A DNA stretch of 64,000 nucleotides from Caulobacter soli (GTDB taxonomy: Bacteria > Pseudomonadota > Alphaproteobacteria > Caulobacterales > Caulobacteraceae). Where the stretch lies: the NCBI RefSeq assembly GCF_011045195.1, contig NZ_CP049199.1:4819501-4883500 (forward strand). Reading direction: 5' to 3'. This document shows, in pieces, positions 1 through 7,975 of the stretch (its first letter is position 1; each line of letters begins with the position of its first letter). The position numbers and the translations under genes are program-made. Under the pieces are notes generated by a model, which was not told the origin of the DNA, made no database searches, and worked only from the letters and a program-made list of their open reading frames with translations.

Positions 1-858
1 CCGGGTCAGCAGATAGACGCCGGCGTCGCGGTGCTGGCGCAGGCTCTTGATCGTGTCCACCAGCCCCACCACCCCGCGCCTGACGCCCTCGACCAGGCCG
101 ACCCCGGTGGCGGGCGCATCGGGGGTGAACAGGAACAGCGGAATGCAGCCGATGGCGAAGGCGGCCGCGACGATCGGGCCGACGATGCGGTCGGGCTCGT
201 GCTGGGCGGGGTCCAGGCCAAACAGCGGGGCGGCCGGGATGAAGCCCCAGTCCACGTGCCCCGGCAGGGCGAAGGCCCACAGCACGAAGATCAGCATCAG
301 CACCGAGACGCCGTTGCCCAGCGACAGGGCCAGGCCCGAGGCGGCCGGAGCCAGCCGCCGTCCGGCCGCCCGGTTCAGCAGCGAATTGTGCACCACCTCG
401 ATGATGGCGATCAGCAGGCAGCCGGCGCCATAGAGGAACGAGACGGTCAGGATCGACAGGCCAGCGCCATGCGGCTTGGCCCACCAGAACGCCCAGGTCA
501 CCGGGATGATCAGGGCGGTCAGGACCAGCAGCGCCGGCTTGCGATGGCCGAACTGGTCGATCGAGCTGCCGATCAGCGGGGCCAGGATCATGGCGATCAG
601 GCCGTAGATCGTGCCGATCCGGGCGATCAGCGCCTGGCCGGCCACCGGATCGCCGACCACCGTGGTCGCGAAATAGGGGGCGAAGATGTAGATGCTGATC
701 AGGATCACGAAGGGGTCGCGAAACCCCTGATAGACTGCCCAGCTGACCGCCCCGCGCGACAGGCGGGCGCCCTTAAGGTCCCCTGGGGGCTCGTCTTCCG
801 CCAGGCTTTGCGCCAACGGATCGGCCAGGGCCGCCTCGGCGTTCGTGATCTTGCCCAT
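1..858 (-). CDS. MFS transporter, UMF1/Atg22-like (3' end missing)
   Basis: This is a polytopic inner-membrane permease of the major facilitator superfamily; the substrate is unknown. 286 codons are visible from the ATG at 858, and the frame stays open to the left edge, so the C-terminal half is missing. A soluble stretch of about 35 residues is followed by hydrophobic segments beginning WAVYQGFRDPFVILISIYIF. The loop SSIDQFGHRKPAL resembles the MFS loop 2-3 motif. The opening segment and the late LRQHRDAGVYLLT resemble the UMF1 (Atg22-like) family, a resemblance recalled rather than tested. The gene is transcribed leftwards and nothing upstream suggests an operon. MFS membership is firm; the subfamily is tentative. 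Confidence 0.8.
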   Translation of the reverse strand, partial: MGKITNAEAALADPLAQSLAEDEPPGDLKGARLSRGAVSWAVYQGFRDPFVILISIYIFAPYFATTVVGDPVAGQALIARIGTIYGLIAMILAPLIGSSIDQFGHRKPALLVLTALIIPVTWAFWWAKPHGAGLSILTVSFLYGAGCLLIAIIEVVHNSLLNRAAGRRLAPAASGLALSLGNGVSVLMLIFVLWAFALPGHVDWGFIPAAPLFGLDPAQHEPDRIVGPIVAAAFAIGCIPLFLFTPDAPATGVGLVEGVRRGVVGLVDTIKSLRQHRDAGVYLLTR

Positions 859-948
859 ACGCGTCTTCACCCTGTGCGAGACCGTCTGGCGCGATCCCTC
901 GATCGTTCAAGCGTGGCGGTTAAACGGGCGTTTGTCACCTGCCCCTTT

Positions 949-1515
949 TCAGCGCCCTCGCGGCGGCGGCCCGTCCACGGTCCGGGACGCATCGGGGCTT
1001 CTCGCGCGCGCCGCATCCGTCATTCGCGACAGGGCTTCGGCGATGAACTCGCGTTCGGCCTCGGGAGTCGCGAAGAAGCGCCGGGGAAGGACCAAGGCGC
1101 TGCTCTGAACCAGAAAAACCCAGTGCTTGCGGGTTTGATAGAGGTCCGTGACGCTGGCCCAGCGGGCGGTCGTCGTCAGGTCGACCAGGTCATAGACAAG
1201 GGCCTCGGGCGTCAGGCGCAGCGTGAGCGGCAGCTGATGTCCCTGCCCTCGCGCGGCGAGCGCCTTGCGCAGGGTCGGCCCGGCCAAGACCCGCGAGATG
1301 AACGAGCCGACGATGAGGCCGGCGATGGCGAACTCGGCCGATATCATGGCCGTGAACCATGCCCCCGACACCCACCCTCCGATGGGAACGCCCAGGGCCA
1401 ACATGCAGACCAGCAGGATGCCCATCGTCTGGCGAGGCGACAGGCCACGGCGCGCCTTGATATAGGCCAAGGCCGCGTTGCCTTCCCCGGCCGCGAAAAT
1501 ACCCGAAGTTTCCAT
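949..1515 (-). CDS. YcxB-like membrane protein
   Basis: A 188-residue protein with two adjacent hydrophobic segments at roughly residues 32-52 and 54-78, followed by a soluble C-terminal domain. That domain has the pattern of YcxB-like proteins: a strand reading LTPEALVYDL, then WASVTDLYQTRKHWVFLV and a basic LPRRFF near the end. No biochemical role is known for the family. The start was put at ATG 1515 because the GTG one codon upstream adds only a single Met. It lies between the MFS and phosphatase genes on the same strand, with gaps too large to claim an operon. Confidence 0.65.
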   Translation of the reverse strand: METSGIFAAGEGNAALAYIKARRGLSPRQTMGILLVCMLALGVPIGGWVSGAWFTAMISAEFAIAGLIVGSFISRVLAGPTLRKALAARGQGHQLPLTLRLTPEALVYDLVDLTTTARWASVTDLYQTRKHWVFLVQSSALVLPRRFFATPEAEREFIAEALSRMTDAARARSPDASRTVDGPPPRGR

Positions 1516-1578
1516 CACGTCCCCCCTCGGACACCACTAGCCCAAGGCGGATTGCGCGTCATCGCGAACGGTCGCCGG

Positions 1579-2352
1579 CTACAGCAGAATATGCGCCCGC
1601 ACCGCCTCGCGTCCCGCCGCGTCCAGGCCCACAGCCTGGTCCAGATAGCCGTCGAGCGAGCCGTACTGGGCCTTCATCTCCGCGATCGCCGTGGCCAGGT
1701 AGTCGGCCTCCACGCCCATGGCCGCGCGCATGGCGGCGTCCGACGGGCGGCGGCCGAGCTCGGTCTCGAGGGCCGCGGCCATCTTCGGCCCGCGCACGGC
1801 GAAGCGTTCCTCGTTGTTGGTCAGCAGGTAGTCGTCGACGATGTCGTCGTCGCCCACCCCGGCCACATGGTGGGTCAGGGCGGCCAGCAGGCCCGTGCGG
1901 TCCTTGCCCGCCGCGCAGTGGATCAGCACCGGGCCGCGCGCGGCGGCCAGGGCCTGGAAGTAGCGGCGGAACAGGTCCAGGTGCCGTTCCTTGAACGGGG
2001 CGCGGCGATAGTACTCGACCAGATAGTCGCGGATCGCCGCCACCGAGAGGTCCGAGCTGCGCAGGAAGGTGTGCCAGGGATCCTCGCCGCTGACGCCCAG
2101 GTCGTTGTCGATCACCTGGGCCGCGAAGCCCTCCCACCGCCGCGACGGGTCGCGCTGGCGCTCGTTGGGCCGGCGCAGGTCGACGATGGTGGCGATGTTC
2201 AGGCCGGCCATGGTGGCCAGATCGGCGCCGGTGGCCTGCGCCTGGTGGGCGGCGCGAAACAGCACGCCCTTTTTCAGCCGTCCCTCGCCAGCGGCGTAGT
2301 CGCCGAAGTCGCGGAAGTTCTCGACGCCTTGCAGAACGATGTGACGGGTCAT
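1579..2352 (-). CDS. tyrosine-protein phosphatase (DSP-like, Y_phosphatase3 family)
   Basis: This 257-residue cytoplasmic enzyme should dephosphorylate tyrosine phosphoesters or phosphoinositide-like substrates. The active-site P-loop HCAAGKDRTG is present, with nucleophile Cys146 and Arg152. The N-terminal VENFRDFGDY followed by LFRAAH and IVDLRRPNE is the typical entry of bacterial tyrosine/serine phosphatases of the MptpB/LipA type. No signal peptide is visible. The start at ATG 2352 places the NFRD motif near residue 12, as is usual. The neighbours give no clue to the substrate. It faces the divergent hydrolase at 2544 across a palindromic repeat. Confidence 0.88.
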   Translation of the reverse strand: MTRHIVLQGVENFRDFGDYAAGEGRLKKGVLFRAAHQAQATGADLATMAGLNIATIVDLRRPNERQRDPSRRWEGFAAQVIDNDLGVSGEDPWHTFLRSSDLSVAAIRDYLVEYYRRAPFKERHLDLFRRYFQALAAARGPVLIHCAAGKDRTGLLAALTHHVAGVGDDDIVDDYLLTNNEERFAVRGPKMAAALETELGRRPSDAAMRAAMGVEADYLATAIAEMKAQYGSLDGYLDQAVGLDAAGREAVRAHILL

Positions 2353-2398
2353 GGCCCGCTTGTTAGCGCCGGAGGGTGACGAAAGCGAGACGTTGAAA

Positions 2399-2527
2399 GC
2401 CGCTCATCCCGGCGAACGCCGGGACCCAGATGGAATGGCTCTGGGGCTGACGCCATAAGTGCTGAGTTTGTCCCATCAGCCACACCGCTCTGGGATCTGG
2501 GTCCCGGCTTTCGCCGGGATGAGCGGC
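2399..2527. repeat. inverted pair of palindromic repeats (CATCCCGGC family)
   Basis: Two copies of a short palindromic element face each other. The left arm begins GCCGCTCATCCCGGCGAACG at 2399 and the right arm, ending at 2527, is nearly its reverse complement. Each arm is itself a hairpin of the form CCCGGC-N4-GCCGGG. Related units occur at 28336-28422 and 49541-49573, so this is a dispersed family. It fills the divergent gap between the phosphatase and the hydrolase. Confidence 0.8.
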
Positions 2528-2543
2528 GTGTAGTGTGCACCCC

Positions 2544-3302
2544 ATGACGGACCTGCACCGCTTCCAGAGCTTCGACGGCGTCTCCATCGGCTACCGCACG
2601 CTGGGCGACGGCTGGCCGACCCTGATGCTGCACGGCTTCCTGGCCAGCGCCGAGAGCAACTGGTTCCTGCCGGGGATCGCCGCCGCCGTGGCCGCGACCG
2701 GTCGCAAGATCATCGCCCCGGACCTACGCGGCCACGGTCGCTCGGACGCCCCGACCGATCCCGCCGCCTGGCCGTCCGACGTGCTGGCCCGCGACCAGGA
2801 GGCCCTGATCGCCCACCTGCACCTCTCCGACTACGACCTGGTCGGCTATTCGCTGGGCGCGCGGACGGCGGTGCGGATGCTGGTGCGGGGCGCGCGGCCG
2901 AGGCGGCTGGTGCTGGGCGGCATGGGCGACAGCGGCCTGATGGCGGCCGGGGCGCGGGCCGCGATGTTCGAGGACAGCATCCGCCACGGCGACGCGGCCA
3001 AGGATCCTCGGGCTGGTCGGCGGGTGCACGCGATGATGGCGGCGGGCGGCCTGAAACCGGAGGCGATGCTGGGCGTGCTGACCTCGTTCGTGGCGACGAG
3101 CGCGGCGGAGATCGCGGGGATCGACGTCCCGACCCTGGTGGTGGCCGGCCAGCGGGACGATGACAACGGCTCGGTCGAGGGCCTGGCGGCGATGATGCCG
3201 GACGCGCGCGGGGCGCGGGTTCCGGGGGATCATCTGAGCGCGGTCATGGAGCCGGCGCTGGCGGCTGAGATTGCAGGGTTTCTAGGGGATAGCGGCGGCT
3301 GA
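2544..3302 (+). CDS. alpha/beta-fold hydrolase
   Basis: A soluble hydrolase of 252 residues. The oxyanion-hole region LMLHGFLAS (residues 27-35), a DLRGHGRSDAP block (60-70) and the nucleophile elbow GYSLG with Ser103 are all visible. Late in the protein VVAGQRDDD supplies the likely acid and GDHLSAV the catalytic His, completing a Ser-Asp-His triad. The ATG at 2544 is preferred over a GTG three codons upstream because it puts DLHRF directly at the N-terminus. Neither candidate has a clear ribosome-binding site. The substrate cannot be told from sequence, since the same layout serves esterases, lipases and C-C hydrolases. Confidence 0.82.
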   Translation: MTDLHRFQSFDGVSIGYRTLGDGWPTLMLHGFLASAESNWFLPGIAAAVAATGRKIIAPDLRGHGRSDAPTDPAAWPSDVLARDQEALIAHLHLSDYDLVGYSLGARTAVRMLVRGARPRRLVLGGMGDSGLMAAGARAAMFEDSIRHGDAAKDPRAGRRVHAMMAAGGLKPEAMLGVLTSFVATSAAEIAGIDVPTLVVAGQRDDDNGSVEGLAAMMPDARGARVPGDHLSAVMEPALAAEIAGFLGDSGG

Positions 3303-3304
3303 AA

Positions 3305-3442
3305 GCCTCCCCCTGTGGGGGAGGCGATCGCGAAGCGATCGGTGGGGGGAGTTATAGAATCGACGATCCCGGGTCCGGCTATCCGCCGAATACTCCCCCC
3401 TCCGTCGCCCTTCAGGCGACACCTCCCCCACAGGGGGAGGCG
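3305..3442. repeat. inverted-pair intergenic repeat (GCCTCCCCC family), copy 1
   Basis: Left arm 3305-3353 starts GCCTCCCCCTGTGGGGGAGG and continues through a GATCGCGAAGCGATC hairpin to GGTGGGGGGAG. Right arm 3391-3442 is a diverged reverse complement ending CAGGGGGAGGCG. A second copy lies at 12051-12187. The element sits between convergent genes (hydrolase and AMP nucleosidase) and can fold into a large cruciform, so it may also act as a transcription terminator. Confidence 0.8.
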
Positions 3443-3456
3443 TTAGCGGATCGGAA

Positions 3457-4911
3457 TCACCGGAACGGCGGCTCGTCGAACGCCCGGAGCTTCCGCGAGT
3501 GCAGGTTCGGCCCTTCCTCCAGCAGCAGCTTGCAGGTCAGGATCCCGATCTGCAGGTGTTGGCTGATGGCCCGCTCGTAGAACGCGTTGGCCTGGCCCGG
3601 CAGCTTGATCTCGCCGTGCAGCGGCTTGTCCGAGACGCACAGCAGCGTGCCGTACGGCACCCGAAAGCGGTAGCCCTGGGCGGCGATGGTGGCCGATTCC
3701 ATGTCGATGGCCACCGCGCGGCTCTGGTTGAAGCGCAGGGCCGAGAGGCTGTGGCGCAGTTCCCAGTTGCGGTCGTCGGTGGTGACCACCGTGCCCGTCC
3801 GCAGGCGCTTCTTGAGCTGGTCGCCGCTGTCGCCGCTGATCGCCTTGGAGGCGTCGTAGAGGGCGCGCTGGACCTCGGCGATCGACGGCACCGGGATCTC
3901 GGGCGGCAACACCGCGTCCAGCACGTGGTCGTCGCGCAGATAGGCGTGGGCCAGCACGTAGTCGCCGATGGTCTGGGTGTCGCGCAGGCCGCCGCAGTGG
4001 CCGATCATCAGCCATGCTTGCGGACGAAGCACGGCCAGGTGGTCGCAGATGGTCTTGGCGTTGGACGGGCCGACGCCGATATTGACCAGGGTGATGCCCC
4101 GGCCGCTGGGGGCCATCAGGTGGTAGGCCGGCATCTGGTGCTTGCGCCAGGTCGACTCCGCCACCGCCAGTTCGGGATTGGCGGTGTTGGCGGTGATCAT
4201 CAGCCCGCCCGAGCACGACAGCGCCTCGTAAGGGCTACCGTCCTGCCCCAGCTGCTCGATGCCCCAGCGCACGAACTCGTCGACATAGCGATGATAGTTG
4301 GTGAACAGGATGAACTGCTGCACGTGCTCGGCCGGGGCGCCGGTGTAGTGGCGCAGGCGGGCCAGCGAGAAGTCGGTGCGCAGGCCGTCGAACAGGGCCA
4401 GCGGCCGGGCCTCCTCCATCGCCGGGTTCCACACCCCGTCGGCGATCTCGTCGCCGATGAAGGCCAGGTCCGTGGTCGGAAAGAAGCGGGCGATGTCCTC
4501 GGAGCGGACGTCGGCCTGGTTCAGGTCGATGCTGGCGTCCAGCACGTAGGGATAGGGGATTTCCTGGTTCGAACGGTCGATCTCGATCTCGACCTCGAAG
4601 TCGTTGAGCAGCAGGGTCAGCTGCTCGACCAGGTAGTCCTTGAACTGGTTGGGCTTGGTGATGGTGGTGGCGTAGACGCCGGGCCGGCTGACCCGGGCGT
4701 AGGAGCGCGCCAGCTTGGGCGGCAGGGCCTCGGGATCATAGATCAGGCGCAGTTCGGGATAGGCGAACGTGCCGTCGAACCGCGCTTGCGGGTCGGGCCG
4801 GGTTCCGTGTTCGAGATAGGCGCGTAGCGCGGTCCGCAGGGCGTCGACGGCGCGTTCGTAGTCTTCGTTGAGCTTCTCAACGGCGGCGATTGCTTTTTCT
4901 TGGTTTGACAT
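3457..4911 (-). CDS. amn: AMP nucleosidase
   Basis: Hydrolyses AMP to adenine and ribose-5-phosphate, part of purine salvage and adenylate balancing in the cytoplasm. The 484 residues match the usual bacterial Amn length. An N-terminal AMNp_N-type domain (about residues 1-180, including RLIYDPEALPPKLARSYARV) precedes a C-terminal nucleoside phosphorylase-like domain. That domain carries LVNIGVGPSNAKTICDHL, MIGHCGGLRDTQTIGDYVLA and the VAIDMESATIAAQGY ribose-binding stretch with its Met-Glu pair. The start is ATG 4911. Transcribed convergently with the hydrolase and divergently from the symporter at 5098. The assignment is strong from family pattern. Confidence 0.93.
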   Translation of the reverse strand: MSNQEKAIAAVEKLNEDYERAVDALRTALRAYLEHGTRPDPQARFDGTFAYPELRLIYDPEALPPKLARSYARVSRPGVYATTITKPNQFKDYLVEQLTLLLNDFEVEIEIDRSNQEIPYPYVLDASIDLNQADVRSEDIARFFPTTDLAFIGDEIADGVWNPAMEEARPLALFDGLRTDFSLARLRHYTGAPAEHVQQFILFTNYHRYVDEFVRWGIEQLGQDGSPYEALSCSGGLMITANTANPELAVAESTWRKHQMPAYHLMAPSGRGITLVNIGVGPSNAKTICDHLAVLRPQAWLMIGHCGGLRDTQTIGDYVLAHAYLRDDHVLDAVLPPEIPVPSIAEVQRALYDASKAISGDSGDQLKKRLRTGTVVTTDDRNWELRHSLSALRFNQSRAVAIDMESATIAAQGYRFRVPYGTLLCVSDKPLHGEIKLPGQANAFYERAISQHLQIGILTCKLLLEEGPNLHSRKLRAFDEPPFR

Positions 4912-5097
4912 GGCGTCCTATATCAACCTTCCGCGGGCATTTCCAGGCCGGGGCCGCGCGGGCATGGACGAAGCGGGTTTCGTCGGCCACAAGGGTCGCG
5001 ACGACCCGAGCGGCGGGGTGAGGACAAACGCTCCCGCTCCGTCTTAGAGAGATGCCTAGACCATACGGTTGAGCGTACGCGCTCGACGGGGGAGCCT

Positions 5098-6354
5098 ATG
5101 AACAAGCGTTTCGCTTACCTGATCATCGCGTCCATGATCCTCGGGGTCCTGGTCGGCTGGGCCTGCAACCAGTACCTCGACGCCGCCCAGACCGCCGAGG
5201 CGGTCAAGTGGTTCAAGATGGGCACCGACCTGTTCCTGCGGCTGATCAAGATGATCATCGCCCCGCTGGTGCTGACCACCCTGGTGGCCGGCATCGCCCA
5301 CATGGAGGACGCCGCGGCCGTGGGCCGGATCGGCGCCAAGACCATGGGCTGGTTCATCAGCGCCTCGGCCGTCTCGCTGCTGCTGGGCCTGGCCATGGTG
5401 CACCTGCTGCATCCGGGCGCGGGCCTGGTGCTGAACGAGGCGACCAACGTCGCCGCCAACGCCCCGGCCGCCTCGACCGAGACCTTCACCCTGCAGGGCT
5501 TCCTGATCCACCTGGTGCCGACCTCGATCTTCGACGCCCTGGCCAAGAACGAGATCCTGCAGATCGTGGTGTTCAGCGTGTTCGTCGGCACCGCCGTCGC
5601 CTCGCTCGACAACAAGGCCCCGCAGATCATGGAGCTGGCCGAGCAGGGCGCCCAGATCATGCTGAAGGTCACCGGCTTCGTGATGAAGCTGGCTCCGCTG
5701 GCGATCTTCTGCGCCCTGGCCTCGACCATCGCCGACCAGGGCATCTCGATGCTGGTGGTCTACGGCAAGTTCGTGGTCGGCTTCTACGCCACCATGGGCA
5801 CGCTGTGGCTGCTGCTGTTCCTGGCCGCCTTCGCCGTGCTGGGCAAGCGGGCCATCCCGCTGTTCGGCGCGATCCGCGACCCGGCCCTGCTGGCCTTCTC
5901 GACCGCCTCGTCGGAAGCCGCCTATCCGCGCATCCTGGACGCCCTGCCGAAGCTCGGCATCCGTCGCCGCATCGTCTCGTTCGTCCTGCCGCTGGGCTAT
6001 TCGTTCAATCTCGACGGCTCGATGCTGTACTGCACCTTCGCCACGATCTTCATCCTGCAGGCCCACGGCGTGCACCTGACGGTCCAGCAGCAGATCTTCA
6101 TGCTGCTGCTGCTGATGGTCACCTCCAAGGGCATCGCCGGCGTGCCGCGCGCCTCGCTGGTGGTGATCATGGCGACCCTCACCTATTTCGGCCTGCCCGA
6201 GACCTGGATCGCCCTGGTGCTGGGCGTCGACCACCTGCTGGACATGGGCCGCAGCGCCACCAACGTGGTCGGCAATTCGGTGGCCGCCGCCGTGGTCGCC
6301 AAGTGGGAAGGCGAGCTGGACGATCCGGAGCCGGAAGCGGCCGCCACGGCTTAA
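5098..6354 (+). CDS. dicarboxylate/amino acid:cation symporter (DAACS family)
   Basis: An inner-membrane secondary transporter of 418 residues using a proton or sodium gradient to import acidic amino acids or C4-dicarboxylates. It shows the DAACS fold: about eight transmembrane helices, a serine-rich re-entrant hairpin with FSTASSEAAYPR, the NLDGSMLY motif in the substrate/cation site, and the late DMGRSATNVVGNSVAAAVVA block. The ATG at 5098 follows GGGGGAGCCT, a good ribosome-binding site. Sequence alone does not separate glutamate (GltP) from succinate (DctA) specificity, so no symbol is given. The small secreted protein at 6438 follows on the same strand after 83 bp. Confidence 0.9.
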   Translation: MNKRFAYLIIASMILGVLVGWACNQYLDAAQTAEAVKWFKMGTDLFLRLIKMIIAPLVLTTLVAGIAHMEDAAAVGRIGAKTMGWFISASAVSLLLGLAMVHLLHPGAGLVLNEATNVAANAPAASTETFTLQGFLIHLVPTSIFDALAKNEILQIVVFSVFVGTAVASLDNKAPQIMELAEQGAQIMLKVTGFVMKLAPLAIFCALASTIADQGISMLVVYGKFVVGFYATMGTLWLLLFLAAFAVLGKRAIPLFGAIRDPALLAFSTASSEAAYPRILDALPKLGIRRRIVSFVLPLGYSFNLDGSMLYCTFATIFILQAHGVHLTVQQQIFMLLLLMVTSKGIAGVPRASLVVIMATLTYFGLPETWIALVLGVDHLLDMGRSATNVVGNSVAAAVVAKWEGELDDPEPEAAATA

Positions 6355-6437
6355 GCGCCGCCGCCAAGCGGGACTGATTGACTTCGAGGGGGAGAGGACC
6401 AATCTCTTCCTCGAGGGACCTCGTTTAGGACACCGCC

Positions 6438-6866
6438 ATGAACGCCAAATCCATGATCCGGGCCGGCCTGCTGACGACCGTCCTGCTGGCCGCCGCCGCG
6501 CCCGCCCTTGCTGCTTCGGGGCTCGCCGATCCGGCCGCCAAGGACGCCGCGCCGCGTCCGGCCCGTTCGTGCTTCTCGCTGTCCGACTGGGACGGCTGGA
6601 GCGCCCCCGACCGCAACACCCTCTATATGAAGGTGCGCCACCGCGACGTCTATCGCGTGGACCTGTCGCACGGCACCAGCCAGCTGACCTCGCCGGGCGT
6701 GCACCTGGTGTCGGTCGTGCGCGGCACGGACTCGATCTGCCGCCCGATCGACCTGGACCTGCGGGTCTCCGACGGCTTCGGCTTCGCCATGCCGATCATG
6801 GCCAAGAGCATCACCAAGCTCTCGAAGGACGAGATCGCGGCGCTCCCGAAGAAGGACCGGCCGTAA
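6438..6866 (+). CDS. secreted protein, DUF6491-like
   Basis: A 142-residue protein with a clear signal peptide (AGLLTTVLLAAAAPALA, cleavage after about residue 25). Two cysteines frame the mature part: RSCFSLSDWDGW near residue 49 and SICRPIDLDL near residue 100, which could form a disulfide. The CF...W...D arrangement with an ending Cys resembles the DUF6491 family, which has no assigned function. The family name is from memory and tentative. It follows the symporter by 83 bp and could be cotranscribed, but no functional link is evident. Confidence 0.65.
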   Translation: MNAKSMIRAGLLTTVLLAAAAPALAASGLADPAAKDAAPRPARSCFSLSDWDGWSAPDRNTLYMKVRHRDVYRVDLSHGTSQLTSPGVHLVSVVRGTDSICRPIDLDLRVSDGFGFAMPIMAKSITKLSKDEIAALPKKDRP

Positions 6867-6899
6867 CTGTCGCCCAGGCTCGACCTCGGAAGCGAAAAC

Positions 6900-6985
6900 C
6901 TTGTCCTTCGACAAGCTCAGGATGAGGTTTTCGACTGCCAGATCTACACAATGGTCCTCATCCTGAGCCTGTCTAAGGACGAGGA
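6900..6985. repeat. inverted repeat of the TCGACAAGCTCAGGATGAGG family
   Basis: One arm reads TCCTTCGACAAGCTCAGGAT starting near 6904. The other arm, about 6955-6985, is its imperfect reverse complement (CCTCATCCTGAGCC...). This is a common dispersed palindromic unit of high-GC proteobacterial chromosomes. It lies between convergent genes and probably also terminates transcription. Confidence 0.7.
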
Positions 6986-7011
6986 CCAAGCGCGGCGTTA
7001 GCAGGTCGTGA

Positions 7012-7884
7012 CTATTCCGCCGCCGCCTCTAGCAGCGCCACCACCATCGCGTTGACCGGCGTGGCGATCCCGTGCCGAGCCCCTAGCCGCACGATCACCC
7101 CGTTGCGGGCGTCCAGCTCCATCGGCCGGCCGGCGGCGCGGTCGGCGTGCAGGGAATTGACCCCGTCGGCCGGCCCGGCGCGATAGCCGTCGACCACGGT
7201 CTGGGGCAGGTCGTCGGGCAGCGTCGCGCCCTGCGCCCGGCCCACCGCCACGCACTCGCCGACCAGGGCCTTCATGATCTCGGCGATCGGCTCGCGCCGC
7301 GCCACGCCCGCGGGCTTCAGGGTCAGGGCGTTGACCGCCCCCGCGCAGTTCAGCGCCAGCTTCTTCCAGGCGGCGGTCTTGAAGTCGCTGGTCGTGGAGA
7401 CCGCGATCGGCGTGTGGGCGAACAGGGCGACGAGGGCCTCGCCCGCCTCCCCGTCCGGAACCAGGATCGTGCCGTCGCGCCGCTGGCGCACCCGGCCCGG
7501 CGCGCTGCGCTCGGCGGGGATGTCGACCACGGCCGGGGTGATCCGCTCGGCGGACACGTACGGGGTAAAGCGCTCGACGTGCTCGACGCCGTTCTGCAGC
7601 ACCGCCACGCGGGTGCCGGGATCCACCAGCCGGGCCAGCCAGCCGCCCGTGGCCGCCGCGTCATAGGTCTTGGTGGTGACGATCGCCCAATCGACAGGCG
7701 AGGCCTGGTCCGGCGAGGTCAGCACGCGCGGCGTCGCCGTTAGCGGCCCGCCGGGCGTCTCGACCTCCAGCCGATCGAAGGCGGTGCGGGCGCAGACCGT
7801 CACGTCCAGGTCCGCGTTCTGGGCCAGCCAGGCCGCCACCGTGGCGCCCACCGCGCCGGGACCGATCACCGCAATCGACGTCAT
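7012..7884 (-). CDS. 2-dehydropantoate 2-reductase-like oxidoreductase
   Basis: A 290-residue NAD(P)-dependent reductase of the ketopantoate reductase (ApbA/PanE) family. The N-terminal Rossmann signature IAVIGPGAVGATVAAWLA starts within five residues of the chosen ATG at 7884. A longer reading upstream would put 21 unlikely residues ahead of it and run into the nrdB terminator. The C-terminal domain has WKKLALNCAGAVNALT, containing the family Lys and Asn. If it is a true PanE it reduces ketopantoate to pantoate in pantothenate and CoA synthesis. Paralogues with other substrates are common, so the symbol is left blank. Confidence 0.78.
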   Translation of the reverse strand: MTSIAVIGPGAVGATVAAWLAQNADLDVTVCARTAFDRLEVETPGGPLTATPRVLTSPDQASPVDWAIVTTKTYDAAATGGWLARLVDPGTRVAVLQNGVEHVERFTPYVSAERITPAVVDIPAERSAPGRVRQRRDGTILVPDGEAGEALVALFAHTPIAVSTTSDFKTAAWKKLALNCAGAVNALTLKPAGVARREPIAEIMKALVGECVAVGRAQGATLPDDLPQTVVDGYRAGPADGVNSLHADRAAGRPMELDARNGVIVRLGARHGIATPVNAMVVALLEAAAE

Positions 7885-7910
7885 CACCGAACTCCAGACC
7901 CAAACACCAG

Positions 7911-7942
7911 ACAAAGAAACGCCGCCCCCTTTCGAGGGCGGC
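7911..7942 (-). terminator. Rho-independent terminator of nrdB
   Basis: On the minus strand, GCCGCCC pairs with GGGCGGC (7921-7927 with 7936-7942) and is followed by a T-rich run, GTTTCTTTGT. It lies 34 bp beyond the nrdB stop and just upstream of the reductase gene, so it should insulate the two. Confidence 0.7.
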
Positions 7943-7975
7943 GGCATGTTATCCCCGTTGTCCCTGCTCTTGTTC

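Noticed and set aside
31..2379. Very long open frame (782 codons) on the plus strand
   Set aside because: It is antisense to the MFS, YcxB and phosphatase genes, which carry clear family motifs. The translation is His/Gln/Arg-rich with no domain, as expected for a GC-rich shadow.
3305..3442. CRISPR-like repeats
   Set aside because: Only two arms, inverted to each other and unequal in sequence. No regular spacer array or cas genes anywhere in the window.
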